A DNA stretch of 64,000 nt from Rhizobium sp. EC-SD404 (GCF_902498825.1 NZ_LR701459.1:388526-452525); one strand, 5' to 3'. Shown: positions 12,289 through 24,547, counted from the stretch's first letter. Program-made: numbers and translations. The notes: generated by a model from the letters alone, not told the origin.

Positions 12289-13686
12289 ATGAAAGACATT
12301 TCCTGCAAGCTTCTCGTCATCGGCGCCGGTCCCGGCGGCTATGTCTGCGCCATTCGTGCCGGCCAGCTCGGTATCGATACGGTCATCGTGGAGGCAGTGA
12401 AGCCCGGCGGCACCTGCCTCAATGTCGGCTGCATTCCATCCAAGGCGATCATCCATGCGGCCGATCAGTTCGCCGAGACAAAGGCGATGGCGGCCGGCGA
12501 TAGTCCGCTCGGCATCACGCTTGCCGAGCCACGCATCGATCTCACCCGTACGATGGCCTGGAAGGACAAGATCGTCGGGCGACTGACGACGGGCGTGGCG
12601 GGACTTCTGAAGAAGGCCGGCGTGAAGACCGTGCAAGGCTGGGCGCGGTTCCGCGACGGCAAAACGGTCGAAGTCAAGACCGAGACGGGTGTTCAGATCA
12701 TCCGAGCCGAGTCGATCGTGATCGCCACCGGCTCGGAATCGGTGCCTCTGCCCGGGCTTCCCTTCGGCGGTTCGGTGATTTCCTCGACAGAGGCGCTGGC
12801 ACTCAAAGCCGTGCCGGAAAGGCTCGCCATCATCGGCGCGGGCTATATCGGGCTTGAACTCGGCACTGCCTTTGCCAAGCTCGGGTCACAAGTGACCATC
12901 GTCGAAGCCACTGATCACATTCTGCCGCTCTATGATGGCGAACTGACGCGACCCGTCTCCAAGCGGCTCGGCGAGCTCGGCATCGACGTCATCCTGGGGG
13001 CAAAGGCGCGGGGCTTGTCGGGCAAGGGCGATGCGCTTCTGGTCGAAGGCGCCGACGGCAATGATCGGCGCATGGTCAGCGACAAGGTGCTGGTGACGGT
13101 GGGCCGCCGGCCACTGACGGAAGGTTGGGGGCTCGAAGAACTCGATCTCGACCGTTCGGGCGCTGCGATCCGCATCGACGAGACCTGCCGCACCTCGATG
13201 CGCGGTGTTTACGCGATCGGCGACGTCACCGGCGAGCCGATGCTCGCGCACCGGGCGATGGCGCAAGGCGAGATGGTGGCGGAAATCATCGCCGGCCACC
13301 GCCGCGCCTTCGACAAGCGCGTGATCCCGGCAGTTTGCTTCACCGATCCGGAGATCGTGACGGCGGGGCTTTCGCCAGACGAGGCGCGTCGGAATGGCCG
13401 GGAGGTCAAGATCGGCCTCTTCCCATTCCAGGCGAATGGCCGGGCGATGACGATGGAAGCCGAGCAGGGATTCGTGCGTGTTGTGGCTCGGGCGGACAAC
13501 CATCTCGTTCTCGGGATTCAGGCGGTGGGTAAGGGCGTTTCGGAACTCTCTGCCGCCTTCGGCATCGCAATCGAGATGGGCGCGCGGCTGGAAGACATCG
13601 CCGGCACGATCCATGCCCATCCGACGCAAGGCGAAGCGCTGCAGGAAGCGGCGCTGAAAGCGCTGGGCGCAGCCCTGCATATTTGA
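12289..13686 (+). CDS. lpdV: Dihydrolipoyl dehydrogenase (E3) of the branched-chain complex
   Basis: FAD/NAD enzyme that reoxidises dihydrolipoamide; 465 residues. Rossmann motif IGAGPGGY, redox disulfide [13 protein letters not shown] (Cys43, Cys48), NAD-binding [15 protein letters not shown]-binding [16 protein letters not shown] and the C-terminal [11 protein letters not shown] with the catalytic His are all present. ATG 12289 is spaced six bases from GAGGGG; a GTG one codon earlier is less well placed. Last gene of the operon. A general lpd for pyruvate dehydrogenase would be elsewhere, so this copy appears dedicated. Confidence 0.95.
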   Translation: MKDISCKLLVIGAGPGGYVCAIRAGQLGIDTVIVEAVKPGGTCLNVGCIPSKAIIHAADQFAETKAMAAGDSPLGITLAEPRIDLTRTMAWKDKIVGRLTTGVAGLLKKAGVKTVQGWARFRDGKTVEVKTETGVQIIRAESIVIATGSESVPLPGLPFGGSVISSTEALALKAVPERLAIIGAGYIGLELGTAFAKLGSQVTIVEATDHILPLYDGELTRPVSKRLGELGIDVILGAKARGLSGKGDALLVEGADGNDRRMVSDKVLVTVGRRPLTEGWGLEELDLDRSGAAIRIDETCRTSMRGVYAIGDVTGEPMLAHRAMAQGEMVAEIIAGHRRAFDKRVIPAVCFTDPEIVTAGLSPDEARRNGREVKIGLFPFQANGRAMTMEAEQGFVRVVARADNHLVLGIQAVGKGVSELSAAFGIAIEMGARLEDIAGTIHAHPTQGEALQEAALKALGAALHI

Positions 13687-13696
13687 CGGCCGCGCC

Positions 13697-14863
13697 ATGT
13701 CGATGAAACTCCGGTCGCTGACCGTTGCCGGCTATCGCTCGCTCAAGACGATCCGCATGGAGATCGGCGACGTCAATGTGTTCGTCGGCGACAATGGCGT
13801 CGGCAAATCCAATCTTTATCGGGCGCTGCATCTCGCCCAGTCGGCGGCCGAAGGGACGTTCGCGCGCGAGATTGCTGCGGAAGGCGGCATGGCGGCCGTG
13901 CTGTGGACCGGCGCGCGCAAGAAAGGCCGCCCGGTGCGCCTGTCGATCGCCGTCGAGCTCTTCGACGAGGACACGGCGCTCGGCTGGCGCTACACGATCG
14001 AGGCAGGACTGACGCCGCCGATGGGCGCAGGCTTTCCGTTCGAGCCGCAGATCAAGGAAGAGCGGCTCTCGATCGACCAGGGCCGGCGTGTCGTGGACGT
14101 GATGAAGCGCGCCGGTCAGGGACTGTCCTACCGCGATGCCGACGGGCGGATGCAGGAGTATCCCGTCAGGCTTCTCTCATCCGAAACGGGCTTGGCTGCG
14201 CTTGGCGGATCGGGGATGCATGCGGAAGCGGCGATCGTGCGCGATACGCTTGCCCGGTTCCGCTTTTACCACGGCTTTCGCAGCGACGCCGGGTCGCCCT
14301 TGCGGGCAGCGTCACTTGCCGTGACGGCGCCCATGCTCGACATGGATGGCAGCAATCTCGCTGCTGTGATGGCGACGCTCAAACATATTCGTGGCGACAC
14401 GGTGGATCTCGATCGGGCCGTTTCCGATGCCTTCAAGGGCGCGGGGCTCGATATTCCGCTGCCGGATCGCGAGGCGCGCTTCGGCGTTGTCTTCCCGCAA
14501 TTCCCGCAGCGCGTTTTCTCGGCTGCCGAATTGTCCGATGGGCAGATCCGGTTCCTGGGCCTTGCTGCGGCACTGCTTGCCTACCGCATCCCGCCCTTCA
14601 TTGCACTCAATGAGCCCGAAGCGAGCCTGCATCCGTCGATGCTCGCGCCGCTCGCCGACATGATCGCGCGTGCGGCGAAGGATGCGCAGATCTGGGTCGT
14701 GACCCACGCGCCGAAACTGGCGGACCTGATTATGGAACGCACCGGTGTGCGGGCAAGGACCGTAATCCGGCAGGACGATGGTTCGACCTGGATCGACGGC
14801 ATGCGCCTGACGGGGCATTTCCCGGATGAGGCGGAGGAAGACGACGACGATTTCGACGCATGA
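13697..14863 (+). CDS. AAA family ATPase of the RecF/OLD-like type
   Basis: An SMC-like ABC-fold ATPase of 388 residues. Visible parts: N-terminal SLTVAGYRSLK, Walker A GDNGVGKSNL (31-40), ABC-type signature FSAAELSDGQIRFLGLAAALL, Walker B ALNEPEASLHPSM and the H-loop VVTHAPKL. This matches the AAA_21 class, whose members are loosely linked to DNA repair or phage exclusion. No nuclease partner such as a TOPRIM domain is fused or adjacent. It begins 10 bp after lpdV, so it may be co-transcribed with the bkd genes without functional relation. The Asp/Glu-rich tail is notable. Precise role unknown. Confidence 0.85.
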   Translation: MSMKLRSLTVAGYRSLKTIRMEIGDVNVFVGDNGVGKSNLYRALHLAQSAAEGTFAREIAAEGGMAAVLWTGARKKGRPVRLSIAVELFDEDTALGWRYTIEAGLTPPMGAGFPFEPQIKEERLSIDQGRRVVDVMKRAGQGLSYRDADGRMQEYPVRLLSSETGLAALGGSGMHAEAAIVRDTLARFRFYHGFRSDAGSPLRAASLAVTAPMLDMDGSNLAAVMATLKHIRGDTVDLDRAVSDAFKGAGLDIPLPDREARFGVVFPQFPQRVFSAAELSDGQIRFLGLAAALLAYRIPPFIALNEPEASLHPSMLAPLADMIARAAKDAQIWVVTHAPKLADLIMERTGVRARTVIRQDDGSTWIDGMRLTGHFPDEAEEDDDDFDA

Positions 14864-14891
14864 AAAAAGCCGGCGGACACGATCCGCCGAC
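14864..14891 (-). terminator. Intrinsic terminator of tal
   Basis: On the minus strand the stem is GTCGGCGGA / TCCGCCGGC (14891-14883 with 14877-14869) with one mismatch and a CGTG-type loop, followed by a run of six T (complement of the A-run at 14863-14868). It lies about 85 bp after the tal stop and touches the stop of the convergent ATPase gene. Confidence 0.75.
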
Positions 14892-14974
14892 TTGATGCTT
14901 TGGCCAAAGCGTTTCCAGGTGAAGTGGATACCGATTCAACGATCGGGAACGCGACACACCGGAAAATTGGACGA

Positions 14975-15628
14975 TCAGGCGATCGTCTGGCCTGTCTTCT
15001 TCCAGTCTTCCAGGAAGGTTTCGAGGCCCTTGTCCGTCAGCGGGTGCTTGACGAGTGCCTTCAGCGTCGCCGGCGGTGCGGTGATGACGTCGGCGCCGAT
15101 CAGCGCTGCTTCCTTGACGTGGTTCGCCGTGCGGATCGATGCGGCCAGGATCTCGGTGTCGAAACCGTAATTGTCGTAGATCTGGCGGATTTCGCGGATC
15201 AGGTCCATGCCATCGAGGTGGATGTCGTCCAGCCGGCCGATGAAGGGGGAGATGAAGGTGGCGCCGGCCTTGGCTGCGAGAAGCGCCTGATTGGCCGAGA
15301 AGCACAGCGTCACGTTGACGAGCTTGCCCTGTTCGGTCAGCGCCTTGCAGGCCTTGAGGCCATCAAGGGTCAATGGCAGCTTGATGCAGACATTGTCGGC
15401 GATCGCGCCAAGAACATCGGCTTCGCGCATCATGCCGTCATAGTCGGTCGCCGTGACTTCGGCCGACACCGGACCTTCGACGATGTCGCAGATTTCCTTT
15501 GTGACTTCCTTATAGTCGCGACCGGACTTCATGATCAGCGACGGATTGGTCGTCACGCCATCGAGAAGGCCGAAATCGTTCAGCTCCCGGATTTCCGCGA
15601 CGTCGGCGGTATCGACAAAGAATTTCAT
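14975..15628 (-). CDS. tal: Transaldolase, small (FSA-like, type 3B) class
   Basis: Non-oxidative pentose phosphate enzyme moving dihydroxyacetone between sugar phosphates; 217-residue TIM barrel. The Schiff-base Lys is in VCIKLPLT and GVTTNPSL is the family start motif. At positions that separate aldolase from transaldolase in this family, it has Glu in VSAEVTAT where E. coli FsaA has Gln59, and Phe in [10 protein letters not shown] where FsaA has Tyr131. Both are transaldolase-like, so tal is preferred over fsa. Transcribed divergently from priA; its terminator is at 14864-14891. Confidence 0.92.
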   Translation of the reverse strand: MKFFVDTADVAEIRELNDFGLLDGVTTNPSLIMKSGRDYKEVTKEICDIVEGPVSAEVTATDYDGMMREADVLGAIADNVCIKLPLTLDGLKACKALTEQGKLVNVTLCFSANQALLAAKAGATFISPFIGRLDDIHLDGMDLIREIRQIYDNYGFDTEILAASIRTANHVKEAALIGADVITAPPATLKALVKHPLTDKGLETFLEDWKKTGQTIA

Positions 15629-15722
15629 CGGATCGTCTCTTCTGCTTTGCTTTGGCTGCCTGTTGGCCGGTAAGGCCGTTTCGGGTTCCCTTTAGACCAA
15701 ACAGGGGGCAAGGTCACGTATC

Positions 15723-17954
15723 ATGACCCGCCATTCCGCTGCCGATTCTCAGAGCGTTCTGTTCGACGCGCCATGCAACGCGCCGTCTCGGCCGGTCGTC
15801 TGCGTGCTCGTGCCGCTTCCGGCGCCCGAGCCTTACTCCTATGTGGTGCCTGAGGGTCTGCAAGTCCAACCTGGATCGCTCGTACAAGTTCCACTCGGTC
15901 CCCGACAGGTGCTCGGCGTCGTCTGGGACGGGCCGCCGGGGCGTGAGATCGATGCCCGCAAGCTGCGGCCGATCACGCATGTCTTCGATTGCCCGCCGCT
16001 CGATGCGGTGATGCGGCGTTTCATCGAATGGGTGGCCGATTACACGTTGTCGCCGCCCGGCCTCGTGGCCCGCATGGCGCTCAGGGCGCCGGCAGCGCTC
16101 GATCCGGAGCCGATGATCGAGGGATTGGCCTCGACCGGCAGCGTGCCGGAGAAACTGACGCCCGCGCGGCGGCGCGTGCTCGATACGGCGCAGGAGACCG
16201 GCGCCTGGACGCGATCGGGCCTTGCCCATGCGGCCGGCGTGTCGTCCTCCGTGGTCGACGGGCTCGTGAAGCAGGGCGCCTTCGCACCCATTCTGCTGCC
16301 GCCGCCGCCCGTCGTCGCTTTGCCCGACCCCACCTATGGTGGAGCCGAACTGAGCGACGGGCAGGCTGGTTCGGCTGCAATCCTGCGCGAGGCGGTCGGC
16401 AAGGCGCGGTTCGGTGTGCATCTACTCGATGGCGTCACCGGATCGGGCAAGACCGAGGTCTATTTCGCCGCCGTTGCGGAGGCCATCGAACAGGGCAAGC
16501 AGGCGCTCATCCTGCTGCCGGAAATCGCGCTGACGCCTGCCTTTCTCGGCCGCTTCGAGGCCCGCTTCGGTGCGCCGCCGGCGGAATGGCATTCCGAACT
16601 TGCGCCCCGTACCCGTGAAAGGGTCTGGAGGCAGGTGGTCGACGGGCGCGTGCGCATCGTCGTCGGAGCACGCTCGGCGCTTTTCCTGCCGTTCAAGGAG
16701 CTTGGCCTGATCGTCGTCGATGAGGAGCATGACCCGGCCTACAAGCAGGAAGATCGGGTCTTCTATCATGCCCGCGACATGGCGGTGGTGCGCGGGCGCC
16801 TGACCGATTGCCCGGTGGTGCTCGCCTCGGCCACCCCGTCGATCGAAAGCAGGGTCAATGCGGAGGAGGGCCGCTACGGTCTCCTGAAGCTGTCCAGCCG
16901 CTATGCAGAAGCAGCCATGCCGGACCTGAAGCTGATCGACATGCGTCAGAGCCCGCCCGCGCGGGGCGGATTCCTATCTCCGCTGCTTCTTAAGGCTGTC
17001 GCCGGCCGGTTGGAGCGCAAGGAGCAGTCGCTGCTGTTCCTCAATCGCCGGGGCTATGCGCCGCTGACGCTCTGCCGGGTTTGCGGCCACCGCTTCCAAT
17101 GCCCGGATTGCTCCAGCTGGCTCGTCGAGCACCGGTTCCGCGGTCAGATCCAGTGCCACCATTGCGGCCATGCCGAACCGACGCCGCAGGCCTGCCCCGA
17201 ATGCGGGACGCTCGATCATCTCGCAGCCTGCGGCCCGGGCGTCGAGCGGATCGCGGAAGAGGTCGTCGGGCATTTTCCGGACGCGCGCATCGTCGTCATG
17301 TCTTCGGACATGCTCGTGGGTGCAAAGCGGGTGCGGCTGGAACTGGAGGCCATCGCCAAGGGCGAGGCCGACATCGTCATCGGCACACAATTGGTCGCCA
17401 AGGGACACAATTTCCCTCTGATGACGCTCGTCGGGATCGTCGATGCCGATGTCGGGCTGACGAGCGGCGACCCGCGGGCGGCGGAGCGCACGTTCCAGCT
17501 TCTCTCGCAGGTGACCGGACGCGCCGGGCGCACCGGCCTCAAGAGCCTCGGGCTCATTCAGACCTACCAGCCGATGCATCCGGTGATGCAGGCGCTGGTC
17601 TCCGGCGATGCGGATACGTTCTACGAGCGCGAAATCGCCGAGCGGGAACGGGCCAAGCTGCCACCCTTTGGGCAACTGGCCGCGATCATCGTTTCGGCGA
17701 ACACCCGCGCCGAGGCGGACGAGCACGCGCGTGGCCTTCGCCGCGTTGCGCCTGCCGCCCGGGGCCTCACCGTGCTCGGACCGGCGGAAGCGCCACTCGC
17801 GCTCATTCGGGGGCGTCACAGGTTTCGGCTGCTGGTGCACGGCGAGAAGCGGGCCGACATGCAGGCCTATCTGAAGGCGATGCTCGCCAGCGGTCCGAAG
17901 GAGCGGGGATCGGTGCGCGTGCAGGTCGATATCAACCCGCAGAGCTTTCTCTGA
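15723..17954 (+). CDS. priA: Primosomal protein N' (replication restart helicase PriA)
   Basis: Superfamily 2 3'-to-5' helicase that reloads the replisome at stalled forks; 743 residues. Order: 3'BD DNA-binding domain (about 25-115), a winged-helix region, Walker A GVTGSGKT (237-244), DEEH box VDEEHDPAYKQED, then a zinc-binding insert with four CxxC pairs (CRVCG, CPDC, CHHCG, CPECG) and helicase C-terminal motifs GTQLVAKGHNFP and QVTGRAGR. Length fits the family. Starts 94 bp from tal on the opposite strand. Its place just before atpHAGDC is the usual rhizobial arrangement. Confidence 0.97.
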   Translation: MTRHSAADSQSVLFDAPCNAPSRPVVCVLVPLPAPEPYSYVVPEGLQVQPGSLVQVPLGPRQVLGVVWDGPPGREIDARKLRPITHVFDCPPLDAVMRRFIEWVADYTLSPPGLVARMALRAPAALDPEPMIEGLASTGSVPEKLTPARRRVLDTAQETGAWTRSGLAHAAGVSSSVVDGLVKQGAFAPILLPPPPVVALPDPTYGGAELSDGQAGSAAILREAVGKARFGVHLLDGVTGSGKTEVYFAAVAEAIEQGKQALILLPEIALTPAFLGRFEARFGAPPAEWHSELAPRTRERVWRQVVDGRVRIVVGARSALFLPFKELGLIVVDEEHDPAYKQEDRVFYHARDMAVVRGRLTDCPVVLASATPSIESRVNAEEGRYGLLKLSSRYAEAAMPDLKLIDMRQSPPARGGFLSPLLLKAVAGRLERKEQSLLFLNRRGYAPLTLCRVCGHRFQCPDCSSWLVEHRFRGQIQCHHCGHAEPTPQACPECGTLDHLAACGPGVERIAEEVVGHFPDARIVVMSSDMLVGAKRVRLELEAIAKGEADIVIGTQLVAKGHNFPLMTLVGIVDADVGLTSGDPRAAERTFQLLSQVTGRAGRTGLKSLGLIQTYQPMHPVMQALVSGDADTFYEREIAERERAKLPPFGQLAAIIVSANTRAEADEHARGLRRVAPAARGLTVLGPAEAPLALIRGRHRFRLLVHGEKRADMQAYLKAMLASGPKERGSVRVQVDINPQSFL

Positions 17955-18040
17955 CGGCAAAGCGGTGCGGCGTCACGCAGCGCTTTACCTGACGTTACGC
18001 CTATCCTATCGGTGCGAAGCGCAAATCAGGAGGTGCTTCG

Positions 18041-18400
18041 TTGGAATTCGCTTTTCCCTGGCCGGGCAGCCAAGGCGAATGGCTGGCTTTCGGTGCCGCC
18101 GTCGCGACCTCGCTTCTCGGGCTCTGGCACTTCATTGCGCTGCTGTTCACCCATTTTCCAAATGCATTGGCGGTCCGAGCGCAGGCTGCGGGCCTGCAAT
18201 TCGGCGCAGGCGCCGTCGCCGTCCTGATGGCGCAGCCGCTCGTCTATCTGGCGATCGGTGCCGGCTGGGCTGCGACGGTGCTGATCAAGATCATTGCGAT
18301 GGCGCGCCACGGCAGGGCCGACGGCATCACGTTGCTTTCGCTGATCCTGGCCCTCGTTCTCGCCGTGCTGCCGCTCGGATACGTCTTCGGAATGCTCTGA
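18041..18400 (+). CDS. Small membrane protein of unknown function
   Basis: 119 residues with about three or four hydrophobic helices (near 15-37, 52-70, 68-88 and 95-117) and a short polar N-terminus beginning with Phe/Trp/Pro. The TTG start at 18041 is supported by AGGAGGT with six-base spacing (18028-18034), a stronger ribosome site than most genes here. No signal peptide, cysteine motif or known family is recognisable. It lies between priA and the atp operon, about 205 bp before atpH, and has no obvious operon partner. Real-gene status rests on the ribosome site, length and hydrophobic pattern. Confidence 0.7.
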   Translation: MEFAFPWPGSQGEWLAFGAAVATSLLGLWHFIALLFTHFPNALAVRAQAAGLQFGAGAVAVLMAQPLVYLAIGAGWAATVLIKIIAMARHGRADGITLLSLILALVLAVLPLGYVFGML

Positions 18401-18606
18401 CTGCGACGGAATGCGCCAGGAATGCGCCCAAAGCAGGCGTCCTGGCGTGTTGCGGGGGCGGAATTCCTATGTTAGACGAACCCCGAATTTCGGAGCGGGC
18501 GTGCCTTTCAGGCATTTGCTCTTGAAAATTACAGCAACAAATTCAAGGTGTTGTGGTTGGCCAGATTTCAACCGGCGGCGCTCTTGGGTACATTTGAGAG
18601 ATTTGG

Positions 18607-19173
18607 GTGCCCGTGGCAGACACATCCCAGCTAATTTCCGGTGTTGCAGAACGGTATGCCTCCTCGCTTTTCGATCTTGCGAAAGAGGCCGGTGAAATCG
18701 ATTCCGTCACGCGCGAACTCGACGCGTTCGAGGCGATGATCGCGGAAAGCACCGACCTGAAGCGACTGGTGATGAGCCCGGTTTTCTCGGCCGAGGATCA
18801 GGCGCGCGCCATCGGGGCCATCGTGGACCAAGGCAAGATCGCCGGTCTCGCCGGCAACTTCCTGAAGGTCGTTGCGGCCAACCGCCGTCTGTTCGCGCTT
18901 CCGGGCATCATTCGCTCTTTCCGCCAGCTGTCTGCCGCCGATCGCGGCGAAGTCGCTGCCGAGGTGACGACTGCTCATCCGCTGGACGAAGCGCAGCAGC
19001 GCGAGCTTGCCGCGGCCCTCAAGGACGTCACGGGTAAGACCGTGTCGCTCAATATTCATGTCGATCCGTCAATACTCGGCGGCCTGATCGTCAAGGTCGG
19101 CTCGCGTCAGATCGACACATCGCTTCGTACGAAACTCTCATCGCTTAAGCTTGCACTGAAAGAGGTCGGCTGA
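18607..19173 (+). CDS. atpH: ATP synthase F1 subunit delta
   Basis: Peripheral-stalk subunit joining F1 to the b subunits; 188 residues. The N-terminal helical bundle begins [15 protein letters not shown] and the C-terminal domain ends with the family motif [18 protein letters not shown]. Start is GTG 18607 (Met-Pro-Val-Ala-Asp), matching the usual rhizobial N-terminus; GTG 18613 is the alternative. The stop overlaps the atpA start by one base. Fo genes are not nearby, the normal split in alphaproteobacteria. Confidence 0.95.
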   Translation: MPVADTSQLISGVAERYASSLFDLAKEAGEIDSVTRELDAFEAMIAESTDLKRLVMSPVFSAEDQARAIGAIVDQGKIAGLAGNFLKVVAANRRLFALPGIIRSFRQLSAADRGEVAAEVTTAHPLDEAQQRELAAALKDVTGKTVSLNIHVDPSILGGLIVKVGSRQIDTSLRTKLSSLKLALKEVG

Positions 19174-20702
19174 TGGATATCCGCGCCGCGGAAATTTCCG
19201 CAATTCTCAAAGATCAAATCAAGAATTTCGGCCGCGAAGCCGAAGTTTCCGAAGTCGGCCAGGTGCTCTCCGTCGGTGACGGTATCGCTCGCGTCTACGG
19301 TCTGGACAACGTTCAGGCCGGTGAGATGGTCGAGTTTCCGGGCGGCATCCGCGGCATGGCGCTGAACCTCGAAGCCGACAATGTCGGCGTCGTCATCTTC
19401 GGCTCCGACCGGGGCATCAAGGAAGGCGACATCGTCAAGCGCACGGGCGCCATCGTGGACGTTCCTGTCGGCAAGGGTCTCCTCGGCCGCGTCGTCGACG
19501 CGCTCGGCAACCCGATCGACGGAAAGGGCCCGATCGTTGCCGACGAACGCAAGCGTGTGGACGTCAAGGCGCCGGGCATCATCCCCCGCAAGTCGGTGCA
19601 TGAGCCGATGTCGACCGGCCTCAAGGCCATCGACGCGCTCATCCCGGTCGGCCGCGGCCAGCGCGAGCTCGTCATCGGCGACCGTCAGACCGGCAAGACC
19701 GCGATCCTGCTCGACACGTTCCTGAACCAGAAGACGCTGAACGAAGGCACGGACGAGAGCCAGAAGCTCTATTGCGTCTACGTCGCCGTCGGCCAGAAGC
19801 GCTCGACCGTCGCGCAGTTCGTCAAGGTTCTCGAAGAACGCGGCGCACTTCCCTATTCGATCATCATCGCCGCGACGGCATCCGATCCTGCTCCGATGCA
19901 GTATCTGGCACCGTTCGCCGGCTGCACGATGGGCGAATACTTCCGCGACAACGGCATGCATGCCGTCATTGGCTATGACGACCTGTCCAAGCAGGCCGTC
20001 GCCTACCGCCAGATGTCTCTGCTGCTGCGCCGCCCGCCAGGCCGCGAAGCTTACCCCGGCGACGTTTTCTACCTGCACTCGCGTCTTCTCGAACGCGCCG
20101 CCAAGCTCAATGACGAGCAGGGCGCCGGTTCGCTGACGGCTCTGCCGGTCATCGAAACGCAGGCGAACGACGTTTCTGCCTACATCCCGACCAACGTGAT
20201 CTCGATCACCGACGGCCAGATCTTCCTCGAAACGGACCTCTTCTACCAGGGCGTTCGTCCGGCCGTGAACGTCGGTCTGTCGGTTTCGCGCGTCGGTTCG
20301 TCGGCCCAGATCAAGGCGATGAAGCAGGTTGCCGGCTCGATCAAGGGCGAGCTTGCGCAGTACCGCGAAATGGCGGCATTCGCGCAGTTCGGCTCGGACC
20401 TCGATGCCTCGACGCAGCGCCTCCTCAACCGTGGTGCACGCCTGACCGAACTTCTCAAGCAGCCGCAGTTCTCGCCGCTGAAGACGGAAGAGCAGGTCGT
20501 CGTGATCTATGCAGGCGTGAAGGGCTATCTCGACAAGCTGCCGGTCAGCGATGTCGGCAAGTTCGAGCGCGGGCTGCTTTCGCACATGCGCAATGAAGGC
20601 AAGGGCATCCTCGACGCCATCCGCACGGAAAAGGCGCTCAAGGAAAACGTCGAAGCCGATCTGCGCAAGGAACTCGACAAGTTCTCCAAGAACTTCGCCT
20701 GA
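19173..20702 (+). CDS. atpA: ATP synthase F1 subunit alpha
   Basis: Non-catalytic nucleotide-binding subunit, 509 residues. Walker A is [10 protein letters not shown] near residues 169-178, the conserved [18 protein letters not shown] follows, and the signature [14 protein letters not shown] is near 364-377. Length and every block match the family. Translation starts on the last base of atpH. High codon bias (mostly C/G third positions, CGC and CTC/CTG) fits strong expression. Confidence 0.98.
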   Translation: MDIRAAEISAILKDQIKNFGREAEVSEVGQVLSVGDGIARVYGLDNVQAGEMVEFPGGIRGMALNLEADNVGVVIFGSDRGIKEGDIVKRTGAIVDVPVGKGLLGRVVDALGNPIDGKGPIVADERKRVDVKAPGIIPRKSVHEPMSTGLKAIDALIPVGRGQRELVIGDRQTGKTAILLDTFLNQKTLNEGTDESQKLYCVYVAVGQKRSTVAQFVKVLEERGALPYSIIIAATASDPAPMQYLAPFAGCTMGEYFRDNGMHAVIGYDDLSKQAVAYRQMSLLLRRPPGREAYPGDVFYLHSRLLERAAKLNDEQGAGSLTALPVIETQANDVSAYIPTNVISITDGQIFLETDLFYQGVRPAVNVGLSVSRVGSSAQIKAMKQVAGSIKGELAQYREMAAFAQFGSDLDASTQRLLNRGARLTELLKQPQFSPLKTEEQVVVIYAGVKGYLDKLPVSDVGKFERGLLSHMRNEGKGILDAIRTEKALKENVEADLRKELDKFSKNFA

Positions 20703-20736
20703 GTTGGTCAGACTCCGAGAAACGGACGGATAGCGG

Positions 20737-21636
20737 ATGCCTTCACTCAAGGATCTGAGAAACCGGATCGCCTCAGTCAAGGCGACGCAGAAGATCACCA
20801 AGGCGATGCAGATGGTCGCCGCGGCGAAGCTGCGTCGTGCGCAAGAGGCGGCGGAAGCTGCGCGACCCTACTCACAGCGCATGGGGGCCGTACTGGCCAA
20901 CATCGCCAATGCAGTGGGTGACGGCGAGGATTCGCCGCGTCTCATGACCGGCACCGGCAAGAGCGACGTGCATCTGCTCGTCGTCTGCACGGCCGAGCGT
21001 GGACTTTGCGGCGGTTTCAACTCGCAGATCGTGCGTCTGGCGCGCGAACACATTCGCCGGCTGGTCGCTGAAGGCAAGCAGGTCAAGATCCTCTGCGTTG
21101 GCAAGAAGGGTTATGATATCCTTCGCCGTGACCACCGCGAGAAGATCATCGACCGCGTCGACTTGCGTGAAGTGAAGTCTGTCGGTTTCGTCGACGCGGA
21201 CAAGATCGCACGCCAGGTCATCGCTCTGTTCGAGCAGGGCGAGTTCGACGTCTGCACGCTGTTCTATTCGGAGTTCCGTTCGGTGATTTCGCAGATCCCG
21301 ACGGCACAGCAGCTCATCCCCGCCAGCGCGCCTTCGGGCGACAGCGCGGTGACGGAAGCGATGAATGCCCGTCTCGGCGGCGCGATCTACGAATACGAGC
21401 CGGATGCCGGCGAAATCCTGACCGATCTGATCCCGCGCAACATCGCGGTCCAGATCTTCCGTGCTCTCCTTGAGAATGCTGCGTCCGAACAGGGTGCGCG
21501 CATGTCCGCCATGGACAACGCGACGCGCAATGCGGGCGAGATGATCGAGAAGCTGACGCTTTCCTACAACCGCCAGCGTCAGGCTCAGATCACCAAGGAA
21601 CTGATCGAAATCATTTCGGGCGCGGAAGCGCTCTGA
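20737..21636 (+). CDS. atpG: ATP synthase F1 subunit gamma
   Basis: Central rotor shaft, 299 residues. The N-terminal coiled coil starts [28 protein letters not shown] and the C-terminal helix holds [32 protein letters not shown] (given here only as landmarks, residues near 258-290). The central Rossmann-like region contains [16 protein letters not shown]. Begins 34 bp after atpA. Confidence 0.97.
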   Translation: MPSLKDLRNRIASVKATQKITKAMQMVAAAKLRRAQEAAEAARPYSQRMGAVLANIANAVGDGEDSPRLMTGTGKSDVHLLVVCTAERGLCGGFNSQIVRLAREHIRRLVAEGKQVKILCVGKKGYDILRRDHREKIIDRVDLREVKSVGFVDADKIARQVIALFEQGEFDVCTLFYSEFRSVISQIPTAQQLIPASAPSGDSAVTEAMNARLGGAIYEYEPDAGEILTDLIPRNIAVQIFRALLENAASEQGARMSAMDNATRNAGEMIEKLTLSYNRQRQAQITKELIEIISGAEAL

Positions 21637-21646
21637 GGCTCTTTGA

Positions 21647-23218
<1,572 letters not shown>

Positions 23219-23308
23219 TCACTAGAGCGAATGGCGAATAGGGAGCGGCTGACGGACGCGTAGTGCTGATATTACGATATCACCACGGTTTTCGTCGGCC
23301 GACGAGAT

Positions 23309-23716
23309 ATGGCTGACACATTCAAGTTCGAACTCGTATCGCCTGAGCGTCTGCTCGTCTCGGCCGAAGCCGTCGCCGTCGTCCTGCCGGGTTCGGAGGG
23401 CGAAATGACGGTCATGGCCAAGCATGCGCCGCTGATGTCGACGCTGCGTCCCGGCGTGATCACCGTCGAACTCGCAGACGGCCAGAAGCAGTCCTTCATC
23501 GTGTTTGGCGGCTTCGCCGACATTCTGCCGGATGGCTGCACGGTGCTTGCCGAAGCCGGCTACGAGCAGACGGCTTTCGACAGAGCCGAACTGACGCGCC
23601 GCATCGACGCAGCGCGCGCAGAGCGCGAGAAGGTTACCGGCGACGATCAGGCTTTCAAGCTCGACGAGTATCTGAGCCAGCTGACGACGCTGCAGGGCAC
23701 CGTGCCTCCGGCGTAG
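23309..23716 (+). CDS. atpC: ATP synthase F1 subunit epsilon
   Basis: Rotor subunit that can inhibit ATP hydrolysis, 135 residues. The N-terminal beta sandwich has FELVSPERLL and MAKHAPLMSTLRPGVI. The C-terminal helical part is short, ending in a single clear helix (YEQTAFDRAEL...REKV), common in alphaproteobacteria. Follows atpD by 90 bp and is followed by a strong terminator, so it closes the operon. Confidence 0.96.
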   Translation: MADTFKFELVSPERLLVSAEAVAVVLPGSEGEMTVMAKHAPLMSTLRPGVITVELADGQKQSFIVFGGFADILPDGCTVLAEAGYEQTAFDRAELTRRIDAARAEREKVTGDDQAFKLDEYLSQLTTLQGTVPPA

Positions 23717-23742
23717 GTTTCAGCGCTCCACTGACTTTGGCA

Positions 23743-23770
23743 ACGCCGGCCTCATCAGGCCGGCGTTTTT
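23743..23770 (+). terminator. Intrinsic terminator of the atp operon
   Basis: ACGCCGGCCT (23743-23752) pairs with AGGCCGGCGT (23757-23766) around a four-base loop, followed by TTTTT to 23770. It lies 27 bp after the atpC stop. A textbook Rho-independent terminator. Confidence 0.93.
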
Positions 23771-24182
<412 letters not shown>

Positions 24183-24281
24183 AGGGGCCATGTTGCACGG
24201 GTGGTCGCGTGCGGGCGTTTCAATAGCGGGATGAGCGCCAGGACACAAGGCCCTGTAACAGGCAAATTTATGCCGCGCATC

Positions 24282-24310
24282 TTGACTCGGCGGGCCCCAT
24301 CGCTTATCCG
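24282..24310 (+). promoter_or_regulatory. Sigma70-type promoter for rplU-rpmA
   Basis: TTGACT (24282-24287), a 17-base spacer and TATCCG (24305-24310). The -35 is close to consensus; the -10 keeps the TAT start. It lies about 240 bp before rplU, leaving a long leader with its own fold. Confidence 0.55.
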
Positions 24311-24428
24311 CGCAGCATCTTGAGATGGCGAAGTCCGTCCTTGATCATGCATCGACCACCACGCTTCCTGTTCGCCTTTCCTTTCGGCAGGCACGCATGG
24401 CCATGGGTGCGATGTTTCACCGGCTGAA

Positions 24429-24468
24429 CCATGATCGGCTGTTGGCGCGTAAGCGTCTTCGATCATGG
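24429..24468 (+). promoter_or_regulatory. Folded leader upstream of rplU
   Basis: A perfect 9-bp inverted repeat, CCATGATCG (24429-24437) and CGATCATGG (24460-24468), encloses a second helix GGCGC-GTAA-GCGTC with one G-T pair, making a two-storey hairpin with a tetraloop. It is about 80 bp before the rplU start and inside the predicted transcript. Ribosomal-protein operons are often autoregulated by such leaders; that role here is inference. Confidence 0.45.
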
Positions 24469-24547
24469 CTGATGCCATACGACTGACAAAAAGACGGCTC
24501 GCGGCCACTTGGTCGAAGAAGCCGGAACGAACATGAAAGGCTAAAAA

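Noticed and set aside
13697..14863. AAA ATPase as part of a phage-defence pair
   Set aside because: OLD-like ATPases can pair with nucleases, but the neighbours are lpdV and transaldolase, both metabolic, and no nuclease domain is fused.
19107..20801. Minus-strand 564-codon frame across atpA
   Set aside because: Mirror of a highly expressed ATP synthase gene, without ribosome site or conserved motif.
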